Shown here: positions 27,941 through 36,741 of the stretch, piece by piece
How positions within the stretch are numbered: the first letter of the stretch is position 1
Layout: each line of letters starts with the position of its first letter
The notes under the pieces: model-generated
Told to the model about the DNA's origin: nothing
Seen by the model: only the letters and a program-made list of their open reading frames with translations
Databases searched by the model: none
Source: JANXVR01 sp034667405
Lineage (GTDB): Bacteria > Actinomycetota > UBA4738 > HRBIN12
Direction: 5' to 3'
Length of the DNA stretch: 64,000 nt
Assembly: GCA_034667405.1 (NCBI GenBank)
Contig: JAXDJX010000017.1
Coordinates: 1-64,000 of the forward strand
Translations under genes and position numbers: made by a program

Positions 27941-28330
27941 TCAGGCGCTCCAGAACGCGTCGGCGGCGGCCTGATCGAACGGCGTCACCCAGACTTCCTT
28001 CGCCTTGCCGTCCTTGACGTGGAACACGAACATCTGGGCGACGGTGGCGGTGTTGCCACGGCGCGTCATGGTTGCGTTCGCCAGCACCATCACATGTTCG
28101 TCATCGCCGAGGATCGCGTGGATCTCCTGGCTGAACGCATCGGTCTCCTGCGGGATGAGGGCGAAGTTCCCGAAGACTGCCGCCTTGCCGACGAAGTCAC
28201 CCGAGACGATGCCCGTGCCCGAGGCATGCCACACGATGTCGTCGGCCATGATGGCGTCGAGCGTCGCCATATCCCCGGAGTCGAACGCCTCGAATCCCTT
28301 CCGAACCAGGTCTGCATTCGGGTGCGCCAT
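27941..28330 (-). CDS. SnoaL-like / NTF2-fold protein
   Basis: 129 residues from ATG 28330, after a GAGGGAGG site. ADLVRKGFEAFDSGDMATLDAIMADDIVWHASG is the family opening (helix then strand), and the rest fits a ketosteroid isomerase-like cone with a hydrophobic pocket. The same frame stays open far upstream, but only over the opposing hydrolase gene. Catalytic role unknown. Confidence 0.8.
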   Translation of the reverse strand: MAHPNADLVRKGFEAFDSGDMATLDAIMADDIVWHASGTGIVSGDFVGKAAVFGNFALIPQETDAFSQEIHAILGDDEHVMVLANATMTRRGNTATVAQMFVFHVKDGKAKEVWVTPFDQAAADAFWSA

Positions 28331-28417
28331 GGTGTGTCCTCCCTCTTCTCGAGACGGCCAGACTCTAACCGCCCCAACATAGTCCTTCGCCCCGACTCCG
28401 GTAAGACCAGCGGGGCG

Positions 28418-28423
28418 TACGAT
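28418..28423 (+). promoter_or_regulatory. -10 box of a leaderless promoter (alpha/beta hydrolase)
   Basis: TACGAT, exactly six bases before the ATG at 28430. There is no Shine-Dalgarno sequence. Confidence 0.5.
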
Positions 28424-28429
28424 GCGGCG

Positions 28430-29251
28430 ATGGAAGGCGTGATCGAGCTCGCTGACGGTGGCTCCCTGGCGTTCGAGGACGTCGGGGATGGCCCGGCGGT
28501 CACGCTGCTCCATCCAGGCCTCTGGGACCGGCGCACGTGGGATCCGCAGGTCGAGCCGCTCGTCGACGCGGGGTTCCGCGTGCTGAGGTACGACTTCCGC
28601 GGGTACGGCGGGTCGAGCAGGTTGCACGGCGAGCCCTACTCCAATCCGCGTGACCTCGTGGCGCTGCTGGACGCCCTTGCTGTGGAGACCACCGCCCTCG
28701 TCGGCTGCTCGATGGGTGGTGGCGCCGCGATCGACACGACCATCGAGTTCCCGGGTCGCGTCTGGGCGCTCGCCGCGATCGCCTCGGCCCTCGGCGGGGT
28801 CGAGGAGACAAGCGAAGAGGAGACGTGGTGGGAGGACCGATGGCCTCCGATCGAGGAGGCGATGGAGGCGGGTGATCACGTCCGTGCCCGCGACCTCCAG
28901 CTCTCGTTGGTCTGGGCGCCGCTCGGCACCGAGAAGGGCGGAGGCGCGCTGATCCGTTCGATCTCGATGGACCACATCCACGAACTCACGATGGACGAGA
29001 GCGCGAGCGAGCAGCTGGACCCGCCCGCGCTCGGCCGCCTCGGGGAGATCAAGGTGCCGACGCTGGCCGTCCTGGCCGCGCACGATCCGCCATCCATCCG
29101 CCGATGCAGCGAGTTGATCGCCGCCGGCATCGAAGGTGCCAGGTTGGTCACCTTCGACGATGCGGATCACGTGGTGAGCCTGCGAACGCCGCCGAAACTG
29201 ACCGAACTCCTGATCGGATTCCTCACGGAAGCGCGTCCGCCCGCGGGCTAG
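28430..29251 (+). CDS. Alpha/beta hydrolase
   Basis: 273 residues. The oxyanion region is LLHPGLWDRRTW, RYDFRGYGGSS is the usual strand-turn, the nucleophile elbow is GCSMGG (Ser), and the catalytic His is in DADHVV near the C-terminus, so the triad looks intact. It resembles 3-oxoadipate enol-lactonase/carboxylesterase types without specific markers. The ATG at 28430 has the TACGAT box and no ribosome-binding site. Confidence 0.85.
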   Translation: MEGVIELADGGSLAFEDVGDGPAVTLLHPGLWDRRTWDPQVEPLVDAGFRVLRYDFRGYGGSSRLHGEPYSNPRDLVALLDALAVETTALVGCSMGGGAAIDTTIEFPGRVWALAAIASALGGVEETSEEETWWEDRWPPIEEAMEAGDHVRARDLQLSLVWAPLGTEKGGGALIRSISMDHIHELTMDESASEQLDPPALGRLGEIKVPTLAVLAAHDPPSIRRCSELIAAGIEGARLVTFDDADHVVSLRTPPKLTELLIGFLTEARPPAG

Positions 29252-29336
29252 GCGGCCGGGCGATCTCGAGCGCGCGAACCCGGAGTACGGCGTTCATAGG
29301 AGTGTGGGATCTGGTCCGGGTGGGTAACGCTCGGGC

Positions 29337-29504
29337 ATGTCTGAGCCTGGATCGGGTCCGAAAGAAGATCTGCATTGCGAAGTCTGCGGGCAGCTCATGG
29401 ACGGCGAAGAGGAACGCGAGTCGCACATGAAGCAGGAGCACGGCGCGCCGGGTGGACAGCTCGCAACCCAGGACAACCTCGCAGGAGGACAAGCGCGCGA
29501 TTGA
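29337..29504 (+). CDS. 55-residue C2H2-type zinc-finger protein
   Basis: Encodes 55 residues containing CEVC, twelve residues, H, four residues, H, that is C-x2-C-x12-H-x4-H, a classical single zinc finger. The rest is acidic and polar. A near-consensus -10 TAACGC lies six bases before the ATG with no Shine-Dalgarno sequence, matching the leaderless pattern here. It ends just before three tandem hairpins. Small zinc-finger proteins in actinobacteria can bind DNA or partner proteins; the role here is not known. Confidence 0.6.
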   Translation: MSEPGSGPKEDLHCEVCGQLMDGEEERESHMKQEHGAPGGQLATQDNLAGGQARD

Positions 29505-29508
29505 ATCG

Positions 29509-29586
29509 CTTCCCTCTGACACTCGACCCAGATTGTGTCGGGAAGTATCCTTGCGGATACGGGTGTGACGGAACCCCCGTAGGGGG
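29509..29586. terminator. Three tandem hairpins between convergent genes
   Basis: CTTCCC-(TCT)-GACAC pairs with GTGTC-GGGAAG (29509-29545). Next come GTATCC-TTGC-GGATAC (29545-29560) and CCCCC-GTA-GGGGG (29574-29586). They fill the gap between the rightward zinc-finger gene and the leftward cyclase gene. A bidirectional terminator is the simplest reading; none has a U-run. Confidence 0.45.
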
Positions 29587-29593
29587 AGAGCGG

Positions 29594-32500
29594 TCAGGCA
29601 GTGCCGAGCCGGTCGAGTCGTGCTCGCGTGCGCGCCACCAAGGGGAGGAGACCCTTCGCCTCGAAGCGGTCGAGCGCGGTGGTGAGCGCATCCGTGGCCC
29701 CTTGGGTGTCTCCCGCTGCCTCGAGCGTGTCCGCGACAAGGAGAAGGAAGATCCCCTCTTGCCAGGGCGCCCGGCGCTCCCGCATGTACTCGACGGCCGA
29801 ACCGGCCGCCTCGGTCGCGGCGGCGATATCACCGACATTGAGTGCCATCACCGCCGATGCAGCGGCGGCGGCGGCGAAGGTGTCCACGTCGTCGGGCGAC
29901 ACAGCCTCTCTGGAGACCTCGAGATAGTGCTCGGCTTCCGCAGCCTCGTTCCGCATCGCTAGGTGCCAGGCAAGCAGGGCGGCGATCGTCGAGAGTCGGT
30001 TCTTCTCTCCCAGCCGGGCGAGTCCCTCCGTTCCGGCGCGCAAGATGTTTTCGGCACGCCTGAAGTCACCGGCGAAGTCTTCGAGCAGGAAGCCCCCGAA
30101 CGTCGGTACCGCGCTGGCGCCTCCGAGCTCTTCGAGCATCGTCTTCGCGCGTGATAGCAGGGCCCGCCCCTCATCGAACCGTCCTACCATCCCGAGTAGC
30201 GCTCCCAGGATGTTGAGCGTTGTGCCCTGTTGGCTGCGGTCGAGGGCGTCGCGGTACAGCAGGTCCTCGCATTCCTGGATGCCTTCGCTCGCCGGGATGG
30301 AACCCCAGAACCCCACGATGATCCTCCATACGAGCGCCTCGATCTCGCGTGCCTCATCTCCGGCCCGGCGGGCGAGCGCCGCTGCCTCCGCAGCCACGCC
30401 GGGAGCGATGTCCCGCGGCAACCAGTTGAGCCGGGCGAGGATCGCGGCGGAGGCGCCGGCGAAGTCGCCGGATGCGATGAGCGCCGCCTGAAGTTCTTCG
30501 GACTCTGCGATGAACGCGGTATCGGTGAGATCGGTGTCCAGCCGGTCTCGTACGTTGAGTGCGCCGATGCGGGCGTGGAGCTCCATCCGTTCCGCCCCGA
30601 GTGCGCGCGCCTGTTTGGCGAGCCCTGAGAACACTTCGTCGGCCTCGGCGAACGCCCCCGTCACCGTCAGGCCGGTACCGAGCCGGAGCTGCGTCTCGAG
30701 TTCCTCCTCATTCGCGGCGGGTCCCGTCAGTTCGACCGCACGGCGGAGGAGCTGCACTCCTCCGAGGGGGTCTCCGTGGGCGAGCGCCGCGCGACCGGCC
30801 CTGGAGTAGGCGACGGCGGCTTCCGCGGCGAGCGCGTCGACCTCGGGGCCCGACGATCCGAGCTCCACCCGATACGAGTGCGCACGCTCGAAGTGGTACG
30901 CGATGATCGCGTCCAAACCCGCGGGTTCGTCGGAGCGGGCGCCGAGCCAACGCGCCAGGCGTTCGTGTAGATCCGCACGTGTCTGCTTGGGAAGGGAATC
31001 GTAGGAGGTGTCGCGGATGAGCTGATGGCGGAACCGGAAGGCTTCATCCCCCGTGAATTCCGCTCGCTCGGGCCGGATCATCTCCTTGCGAACCAGCGAC
31101 CGGATCGGCTCCCGGATCGTTCCTTCGCTCATCTCGGGCGCGAGCGCCGTCACGCTGCCAACGTGGAAGAGTTTGCCCTCGATCGAACCGCGATCCATCA
31201 CGGTTCGTTCATCGCGGCCGAGGCGATCCAGGCGCGCGGCGATCAGCGTCTGGATGGTCGCCGGGACAGCGACGTTCGAGAGATCCTGGGTGACGACCCA
31301 GTCCTCCCCTTCCTTCCGGATGAGCCCATCGTCGAGGAGCATCGCGAGCATCTCCTCCACGAAGAGTGGATTCCCCTCTGCGGCGGACGCGATGCGCTCG
31401 CGGGCGCCATCCGGCAGGGCGCCTCCGAGTAGGCCGTCGACCAAGAGCTCGGAGTCGGCGGCAGAGAGCGGCTCGAGGAGGATCGAGATGGAGTTCGCTT
31501 TCCCCCCGCCCCAGTTCGGGCGTTCGTCGAGCAGCTCGGGCCGGGCCGAACAGAGGAAGAGGATCGGGGCTTCCCTCGTGCTGTCGACGAGATACTCGAC
31601 GAGATCGAGCAACGTCGGTTCTGCCCAGTGGATGTCGTCGAGGACCAGCACGAGGGGAGATTCCATGGCCCTGTATTGGAGGAATGTGCGAAGTGCCCAG
31701 AAGCCGTCCTGCTGCGTGCTCGGCTCCGGCGAGAGGCCCACCAGCCCCGCGAGCGCACCGGCGATCGCCTCGGCCTCTTCGGCCCCCACTAGCGAGGCGC
31801 GCAACGCACCGACCGCATCCTCGGGCGGCGCAGGTTGATCGGCGCTAACCATCGAGCGCACGAGTTCCTCTATGGCCCAGAACGTGATCCCGTCGCCGTA
31901 GGACAGGCAGTGACCACGGTGCACCTGCGCCCCTTCAACGCCCGAAACGAATTCCTCGATGAGCCGGCTTTTGCCGACCCCAGGTGAGCCCAGCACCGTG
32001 AACAGTTGGCACGCCTTGTCGACCGCGGCCGCCTCGTAGGCGTCTCGGAGTGTCCGCAACTGACGGGCGCGTCCGACCATCGGCGCATCCAGATGCCGTT
32101 CCCGCCCGGCGGCAGCACGGCGGATGGAGATGAGCCGGAACGCGGGGACGGGTTCGGACTTGCCTTTAAGCGCCAAGGGCTCGACCGCTTCAACCTCAAC
32201 GGCATCGCGCGTCAGGGTGTGGGTGCTCACGCCGAGGAGGATCTCTCCCGGGGCAGCAGCCTGCTCCAGCCTCGCTGCGACGTTGACCGTGTCGCCCGTG
32301 ACGAACCGCTCGCGCGCGGCCACATCCCCCGCAACGACCTCGCCGGTGTTGACGCCGGTACGCGTGAGGATCGAGACGTCGTGCTCTGCCTGAAGTCGCT
32401 CGTTGAGCGCCTTGAGCGTTTCACGCATCTCGATCGCCGCTCTCACCGCGCGGAGCGAGTCGTCTTCGCGCAGGACTGGAACACCGAAGACCGCCATAAC

Positions 32501-32764
32501 CGCATCGCCGATGAACTTTTCGACGATTCCACCGTGGTGTTCGATGACGGCCTGCATGGCATCGAAGTAGCGACCCATGATCCCGCGAAGGGTCTCGGGA
32601 TCGAGCTGCTCGCCCATGGCCGTCGATCCGGTGACATCGGTGAAAACCACCGTGACGATCTTCCGTTGCTCGTCCACCGGGGCGGTTTCCGCTGGGGTCC
32701 CGCAGAACTGACAGAACCTCGCGTCGTCGGCGATGGGGCGTCCGCAATTCGAGCAGGATCGCAT
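29594..32764 (-). CDS. Class III nucleotide cyclase fused to AAA+ ATPase and TPR repeats
   Basis: 1056 residues. Zinc ribbon (C4, C7, C18, C21); class III cyclase domain (about 35-215) with metal Asp residues D43 (FTDVTGS) and D87 (FIGDAVMAVFG) and the TGDTVNVAARLE segment; AAA+/STAND ATPase with Walker A GSPGVGKS (259-266) and Walker B LVLVLDDIHW (about 373); then about 450 residues of TPR-like helices. This is the large soluble cyclase/ATPase class abundant in mycobacteria and soil actinobacteria, thought to couple a signal to cAMP production. It is apparently leaderless, with TAGACT six bases before the ATG. Confidence 0.9.
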   Translation of the reverse strand: MRSCSNCGRPIADDARFCQFCGTPAETAPVDEQRKIVTVVFTDVTGSTAMGEQLDPETLRGIMGRYFDAMQAVIEHHGGIVEKFIGDAVMAVFGVPVLREDDSLRAVRAAIEMRETLKALNERLQAEHDVSILTRTGVNTGEVVAGDVAARERFVTGDTVNVAARLEQAAAPGEILLGVSTHTLTRDAVEVEAVEPLALKGKSEPVPAFRLISIRRAAAGRERHLDAPMVGRARQLRTLRDAYEAAAVDKACQLFTVLGSPGVGKSRLIEEFVSGVEGAQVHRGHCLSYGDGITFWAIEELVRSMVSADQPAPPEDAVGALRASLVGAEEAEAIAGALAGLVGLSPEPSTQQDGFWALRTFLQYRAMESPLVLVLDDIHWAEPTLLDLVEYLVDSTREAPILFLCSARPELLDERPNWGGGKANSISILLEPLSAADSELLVDGLLGGALPDGARERIASAAEGNPLFVEEMLAMLLDDGLIRKEGEDWVVTQDLSNVAVPATIQTLIAARLDRLGRDERTVMDRGSIEGKLFHVGSVTALAPEMSEGTIREPIRSLVRKEMIRPERAEFTGDEAFRFRHQLIRDTSYDSLPKQTRADLHERLARWLGARSDEPAGLDAIIAYHFERAHSYRVELGSSGPEVDALAAEAAVAYSRAGRAALAHGDPLGGVQLLRRAVELTGPAANEEELETQLRLGTGLTVTGAFAEADEVFSGLAKQARALGAERMELHARIGALNVRDRLDTDLTDTAFIAESEELQAALIASGDFAGASAAILARLNWLPRDIAPGVAAEAAALARRAGDEAREIEALVWRIIVGFWGSIPASEGIQECEDLLYRDALDRSQQGTTLNILGALLGMVGRFDEGRALLSRAKTMLEELGGASAVPTFGGFLLEDFAGDFRRAENILRAGTEGLARLGEKNRLSTIAALLAWHLAMRNEAAEAEHYLEVSREAVSPDDVDTFAAAAAASAVMALNVGDIAAATEAAGSAVEYMRERRAPWQEGIFLLLVADTLEAAGDTQGATDALTTALDRFEAKGLLPLVARTRARLDRLGTA

Positions 32765-32770
32765 CGCGAC

Positions 32771-32776
32771 AGTCTA
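32771..32776 (-). promoter_or_regulatory. -10 box of a leaderless promoter (cyclase/AAA+/TPR gene)
   Basis: TAGACT on the minus strand, exactly six bases before the ATG at 32764. Confidence 0.5.
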
Positions 32777-32837
32777 GGAGGCGGGCCTGATACGCGGGCG
32801 CTCTGCGGACCGGGGAAGTGGCAGAGTCCGACGGCCG

Positions 32838-33548
32838 TTATGCCGCTGGACAGCTCGGCCCGTGATCGGTGAGGATGACGGTGAACTGACCCTTGTCCAT
32901 GAAGGGCTCCAGTGCGGGGAACGACAGGGACGACGCATCGACTCCGTTGACGGACCCCGTGATCGCGCCTCCTTCCCTCCAGATCTGGTGAGCGAGCCAA
33001 TTCGCGGTTGAGCATCGATCCGCGGTATGCGTTCCCCACGGGATCCCCGCCTCGTCAATCGGCCCGTCGAACCCAGCAACGTGGAGCGGCGCCTGACTCA
33101 TATCCCAATGCAGGTCCAGTGACAGGATGGAGCCGTCATCCATCGGGACGTTGGCCGCGACCGATGCGCGCAACAGGCGTGCCGTATCGAGGCTGCCTGG
33201 GACGCCTTGGAGGAGCCCCTGGCGGAACGACAACTCCTCCACGACATCGGGCGCGTGGAACACGTAGCGGTCTTCGCTCACGTACAAGCTCCACGGAACC
33301 CGCCGGGCGGGCATCGAGTTGACCCCCGCGTGCGGGATGAGGCGAGACTCCTGGTAATACAAGACGAAGTAGTCGGAGCACACGACCTCGATCGGTGTGG
33401 GGCCGTACCACGGACACGTCGACGACAGGATTTCAGCCGCACCAGTCACATGCGCGTGGTAGCTCAGCGTGTTCGCCGCGAGAGCGCTCGGAGTCGAGGT
33501 CGAGACCAGAACCAGCGTTATCACTGCGAAGATCGATCGCCGAGCCAT
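32838..33548 (-). CDS. Exported hypothetical protein
   Basis: 236 residues from ATG 33548, placed just after GGAAGGGGTGGAG; a GTG two codons earlier is possible. Signal peptide of about 25 residues ending ALA. The mature part is beta-rich, with four well-spaced Cys, and alternates hydrophobic strands like a small beta-sandwich. No known motif was recognised. Confidence 0.65.
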   Translation of the reverse strand: MARRSIFAVITLVLVSTSTPSALAANTLSYHAHVTGAAEILSSTCPWYGPTPIEVVCSDYFVLYYQESRLIPHAGVNSMPARRVPWSLYVSEDRYVFHAPDVVEELSFRQGLLQGVPGSLDTARLLRASVAANVPMDDGSILSLDLHWDMSQAPLHVAGFDGPIDEAGIPWGTHTADRCSTANWLAHQIWREGGAITGSVNGVDASSLSFPALEPFMDKGQFTVILTDHGPSCPAA

Positions 33549-33646
33549 CTCCACCCCTTCCCGAAGGTTGCGCGATTTTCCACCCTCACATGCTCACGGC
33601 GCAAGGCAGCTTGCCTCCCGAGAGGGCCGGGGGCGATGATGCGCCC

Positions 33647-34999
33647 GTGGAGTTGCCGAGAACCCGGTACGCCCAGAGCGCCGATGGCACCTACATCGCC
33701 TACCAGGTCTTCGGCGACGGCCCAGATCTGCTACTTGCGTGGCCCTGGATCTCCCACCTGGAACTCGCCTGGGAGGATCCGGATCAGGCTCACTGGCTCC
33801 GCGGCCTCGCTCGGTTCGCCCGAGTCATCAGCTTGGACCAGCGGGGCATCGGCCTGTCCGACCGGATGACCCAGGAGATCGACCTTGAGACACGCGTCGA
33901 TGACGTGCGGGCCGTCCTGGATGCGGCCGGAAGTCAGCGGCCGACACTGTATGGGCAGGGGCTCGACGGCGGAGCGATCTGCGCGATGTTCGCGGCCACG
34001 TTCCCCGAGCGAACGGCCGGCTTGCTCCTGTGGTATGGCCAGGCGAGCGGGACCCGCGATGCCGACTATCCCTGGGCCGCATCGGCTGAGGAGAACGAGG
34101 AGTTCAGCAAGCTCATCGCCGCAACGTGGGGTGATGAGGACCTCACCGGACCCCTTCTATCGGCTGCCGGCGCCCCGTCGCATGCGAACGATCCTGCAGC
34201 GAGGAGACGTTGGGCTCGGTTCATGCGGCACGCCGCGAGCAGGGGCGACGCCCTGGTTCACGAGCGGATGTTCGACCAGACCGATTATCGAGGCATCCTG
34301 CCTTCTCTCCACGTGCCAACGACGATCCTGCAGCCCGAAGACGAAGGCTTGCCCGCAGCTGAATGGATGGCGTCCCAGATCCCCGGCGCCAAGCTGGTGC
34401 GGCTACCCGCCGCCCCGGACTTCCCGCCCGGCTTCAGCAACCCGGCTGAGAATCTGGAAGCCACCCGTTCGTTCCTGTCCGATCTCAGTGAGCAGGAGGC
34501 CGAACTCGACCGAGTGCTCGCGACAGTGCTCTTCACCGACATCGTGGATTCGACTGCAACGGCGGCGAGCATCGGTGACCGAGCCTGGAGTGAAATGATC
34601 GAACGCCACCACGCGCTTGTTCGGGGTTCCCTCGGCCGCTTCAGGGGCGTGGAGGTCGATACAGCCGGCGATGGGTTCTTCGCCACGTTCGACGGTCCGG
34701 GACGGGCCGTGCGTTGCGCCCAACACATCATCGACGCCGTCCGCCCACTGGGCATCGAGATCCGCGCCGGTGTGCACACAGGTGAGTGCCGGATCATCGA
34801 TGGCAAGATCGGCGGTCTCGGCGTGGTGATCGGCGCCCGGATCGGTTCCAAGGCCGAACCGAACCAAGTCCTCGTTTCCCAAACGGTCAAAGACCTAACC
34901 GCCGGTTCCGGCCTCTCTTTCGCAGACACCGGCCAGCATGAACTCAGGGGCGTCCCCGAGCGCTGGCATCTTTACCGAGCGGTGAGTAGTCCCACGTAG
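33647..34999 (+). CDS. Alpha/beta-hydrolase-like sensor fused to class III adenylate cyclase
   Basis: 450 residues from GTG 33647, which has GATGAT six bases upstream (off-consensus -10). The N-terminal domain (about 10-280) follows the hydrolase fold (YIAYQVFGDGPDLLL, SLDQRGIGLSD), but the nucleophile elbow is GQGLDGG (103-109), with Gly where Ser is needed, and the usual C-terminal His is absent, so it is probably a ligand-binding sensor. The cyclase domain (about 290-445) has VLFTDIVDST and DTAGDGFFATFDGP, with both metal Asp. This fusion type is common in mycobacteria. The longer frame from 33395 overlaps the divergent gene. Confidence 0.88.
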   Translation: MELPRTRYAQSADGTYIAYQVFGDGPDLLLAWPWISHLELAWEDPDQAHWLRGLARFARVISLDQRGIGLSDRMTQEIDLETRVDDVRAVLDAAGSQRPTLYGQGLDGGAICAMFAATFPERTAGLLLWYGQASGTRDADYPWAASAEENEEFSKLIAATWGDEDLTGPLLSAAGAPSHANDPAARRRWARFMRHAASRGDALVHERMFDQTDYRGILPSLHVPTTILQPEDEGLPAAEWMASQIPGAKLVRLPAAPDFPPGFSNPAENLEATRSFLSDLSEQEAELDRVLATVLFTDIVDSTATAASIGDRAWSEMIERHHALVRGSLGRFRGVEVDTAGDGFFATFDGPGRAVRCAQHIIDAVRPLGIEIRAGVHTGECRIIDGKIGGLGVVIGARIGSKAEPNQVLVSQTVKDLTAGSGLSFADTGQHELRGVPERWHLYRAVSSPT

Positions 35000-35162
35000 G
35001 CACACCCTGAAGGCTCGGCAGTCGGAGTGGCGTTCGAGCCGTTCGATCTGCCTGCCTCAGCAATCGTGACAGCGCGGCGACACGTAGTTCGGAACACGGT
35101 CAACCCTGCTCGCACAACAGGCGTGGACCAACCGGGTCCTGCCTGGCAGCTGAAGTCGCGGA

Positions 35163-35969
35163 TCAGTTCTGAGAGCCGCCGCCACTCGTGTCGCTTCCGC
35201 CCTCAGACGACCCACCGGATCCACCTTGAGAATCGCCGGATCCGCCGCCATCACTCGTTGATCCGCCGCCTTCCCCGGACGATCCGCCCGACCCACCCTG
35301 CGAGTCACCGGTCCCACCGCCGTCACCGGATGATCCTCCGGATCCGCCCTGGGAGTCGCCGGATCCACTGCCGTCACCCGATGCTCCGCCACCGCCTCCG
35401 GACGACCCTCCCGAGCCTTGGGCGTCCCCGCCGCCGCCGCCACCGGAGTTGTGGCCACCGCTCGGCGTCCTATTGCCATCATCGTGCGAGCCGGTAGGCC
35501 CGGGGGACGGATTCTCGGTGGGCGGGGACGGCTTCTCCGGCGGAGGGGTCAACCGCACGGGCGGCTGGGGAGCGGAGTGGTCTGTGCCGCCGAAGACGTG
35601 TGCGACACGGTGGACGGCCTCACCGACCTGGGCTCGCACCCCGGGCGAGGCCGCGAAGGCCGCGGCGCCGCTCAGCACTACGACGGCCGCCGCCGCGATC
35701 AGTGGCCTCCGGAGCAGCTGTCCAACACGTCCCGCGACATCGGAGGGCATCCGAAGCGGCGTCACGCTCGCCGGCATCCGGTCTGGGAGCTGTGCCTGCA
35801 GGGCGGCACGCCGCGTATCGAGGAGGCCTGCGGGCAGGGAGATATCGCTCGAGAGTCGGTCGTAGAGCGACAGCAGTGCGTGGATGTCGACGTCCGGATG
35901 TCGCGCGGACAGCTCGGCGGCTGCAAGCTCGCCGGCGTCCCAACGCGCGAGGTCTGCTTCGAGGGTCAT
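35163..35969 (-). CDS. Membrane-anchored putative anti-sigma partner with Gly/Ser-rich tail
   Basis: 268 residues from ATG 35969. The cytosolic first 90 residues are helical (LEADLARWDAGELAAAELS, HALLSLYDRL), compatible with an anti-sigma domain but without the zinc HxxxCxxC motif. One membrane helix (about 95-115, LIAAAAVVVLSGAAAF) follows, then a Pro-rich linker and about 110 residues of Gly/Ser/Asp repeats outside the cell. It overlaps the sigma factor stop by ATGA, so the two are co-translated. The pairing suggests an ECF sigma/anti-sigma module sensing the envelope (inference). Confidence 0.7.
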   Translation of the reverse strand: MTLEADLARWDAGELAAAELSARHPDVDIHALLSLYDRLSSDISLPAGLLDTRRAALQAQLPDRMPASVTPLRMPSDVAGRVGQLLRRPLIAAAAVVVLSGAAAFAASPGVRAQVGEAVHRVAHVFGGTDHSAPQPPVRLTPPPEKPSPPTENPSPGPTGSHDDGNRTPSGGHNSGGGGGGDAQGSGGSSGGGGGASGDGSGSGDSQGGSGGSSGDGGGTGDSQGGSGGSSGEGGGSTSDGGGSGDSQGGSGGSSEGGSDTSGGGSQN

Positions 35970-36499
35970 GCGTCTTCCTCCATGAAGCCGTGCAGCGCGA
36001 CGAGGGCACGCCACTGCTTCGCGTTGACGGCGCCGGGCGTGATCCCGAGCAGGGATGCGACCTCCGGGTTCCGCATGCCTATGAGGAACTTCATCTCGAT
36101 GACCTGCCGCTGTTCAGTGGGAAGTTTCCCCATCGCCTCGGCGATCGCCAGGCGGTCGTCCTTCGGTTCTTCGACCCCCCGCTCGGGCAGGTCGGCCTCC
36201 GGGCGGGTCCGGTTGCTCCGGGCCATCTCGTCCCACACCACGTGCCGGGCGATGCCGTAGAGCCAGGAGACGAAGGGGGCGCCCGTCGCGCGGTAGCGTG
36301 GGAGGGCGACCCAGGCGCGCACGAATACCTCGGCGACCACATCGTCGGGATCCCCGCGCAGCGAGAACCGCGCCATGCGGGCGACCCGCGCCCGGTGCAG
36401 CAGGTAGAGCTGTCCGAACGCATCCTTGTCTCCGTCTTTCGCTCGCGCCACGAGGTCATCGACCGCCTCGTGAGGGATCAGCTCAGCGTGGGTCTCCAT
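35966..36499 (-). CDS. ECF-type RNA polymerase sigma factor
   Basis: 177 residues from ATG 36499, with an alternative ATG 36574 adding 25 residues. Region 2 has VAEVFVRAW and APFVSWLYGIARHVVWDEMA, and region 4 has KLPTEQRQVIEMKFLIGMRNPEVASLLGITPGAV-type helix-turn-helix sequence. It is followed with ATGA overlap by the membrane partner. It lies divergently from the c-di-GMP riboswitch and RTX gene, 340 bases away. Confidence 0.88.
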   Translation of the reverse strand: METHAELIPHEAVDDLVARAKDGDKDAFGQLYLLHRARVARMARFSLRGDPDDVVAEVFVRAWVALPRYRATGAPFVSWLYGIARHVVWDEMARSNRTRPEADLPERGVEEPKDDRLAIAEAMGKLPTEQRQVIEMKFLIGMRNPEVASLLGITPGAVNAKQWRALVALHGFMEEDA

Positions 36500-36741
36500 A
36501 GGTACATCGCTCGAACGGCTGCCGATGCTCGTTCGACGTCGGATCCCGCTCGCGATGACCGGATCGTTGTGCATGCCCAGTCGGTATCGGCATCCGGCGC
36601 TGTTCGGATGAGTGCGGGAAGGGGGATCAGACCCTTGAGGACCAATGGCGAGGTCCCATCCGGCGAAAGACCGAGTCGAGAATCACCCGCACGCCCGCGT
36701 ACATCCGGGCCCCATGCGCCTATCCACCATCGAGGGATGAA

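Noticed and set aside
26966..28429. Upstream extension of the alpha/beta hydrolase frame by 488 codons
   Set aside because: It crosses the L,D-transpeptidase and SnoaL-like genes in a wrong frame; the ATG at 28430 has a good leaderless promoter.
27941..29170. A 409-codon frame as the SnoaL-like gene
   Set aside because: Only the last 129 codons match the fold and they have their own GAGGGAGG site and ATG; the rest is antisense to the hydrolase.
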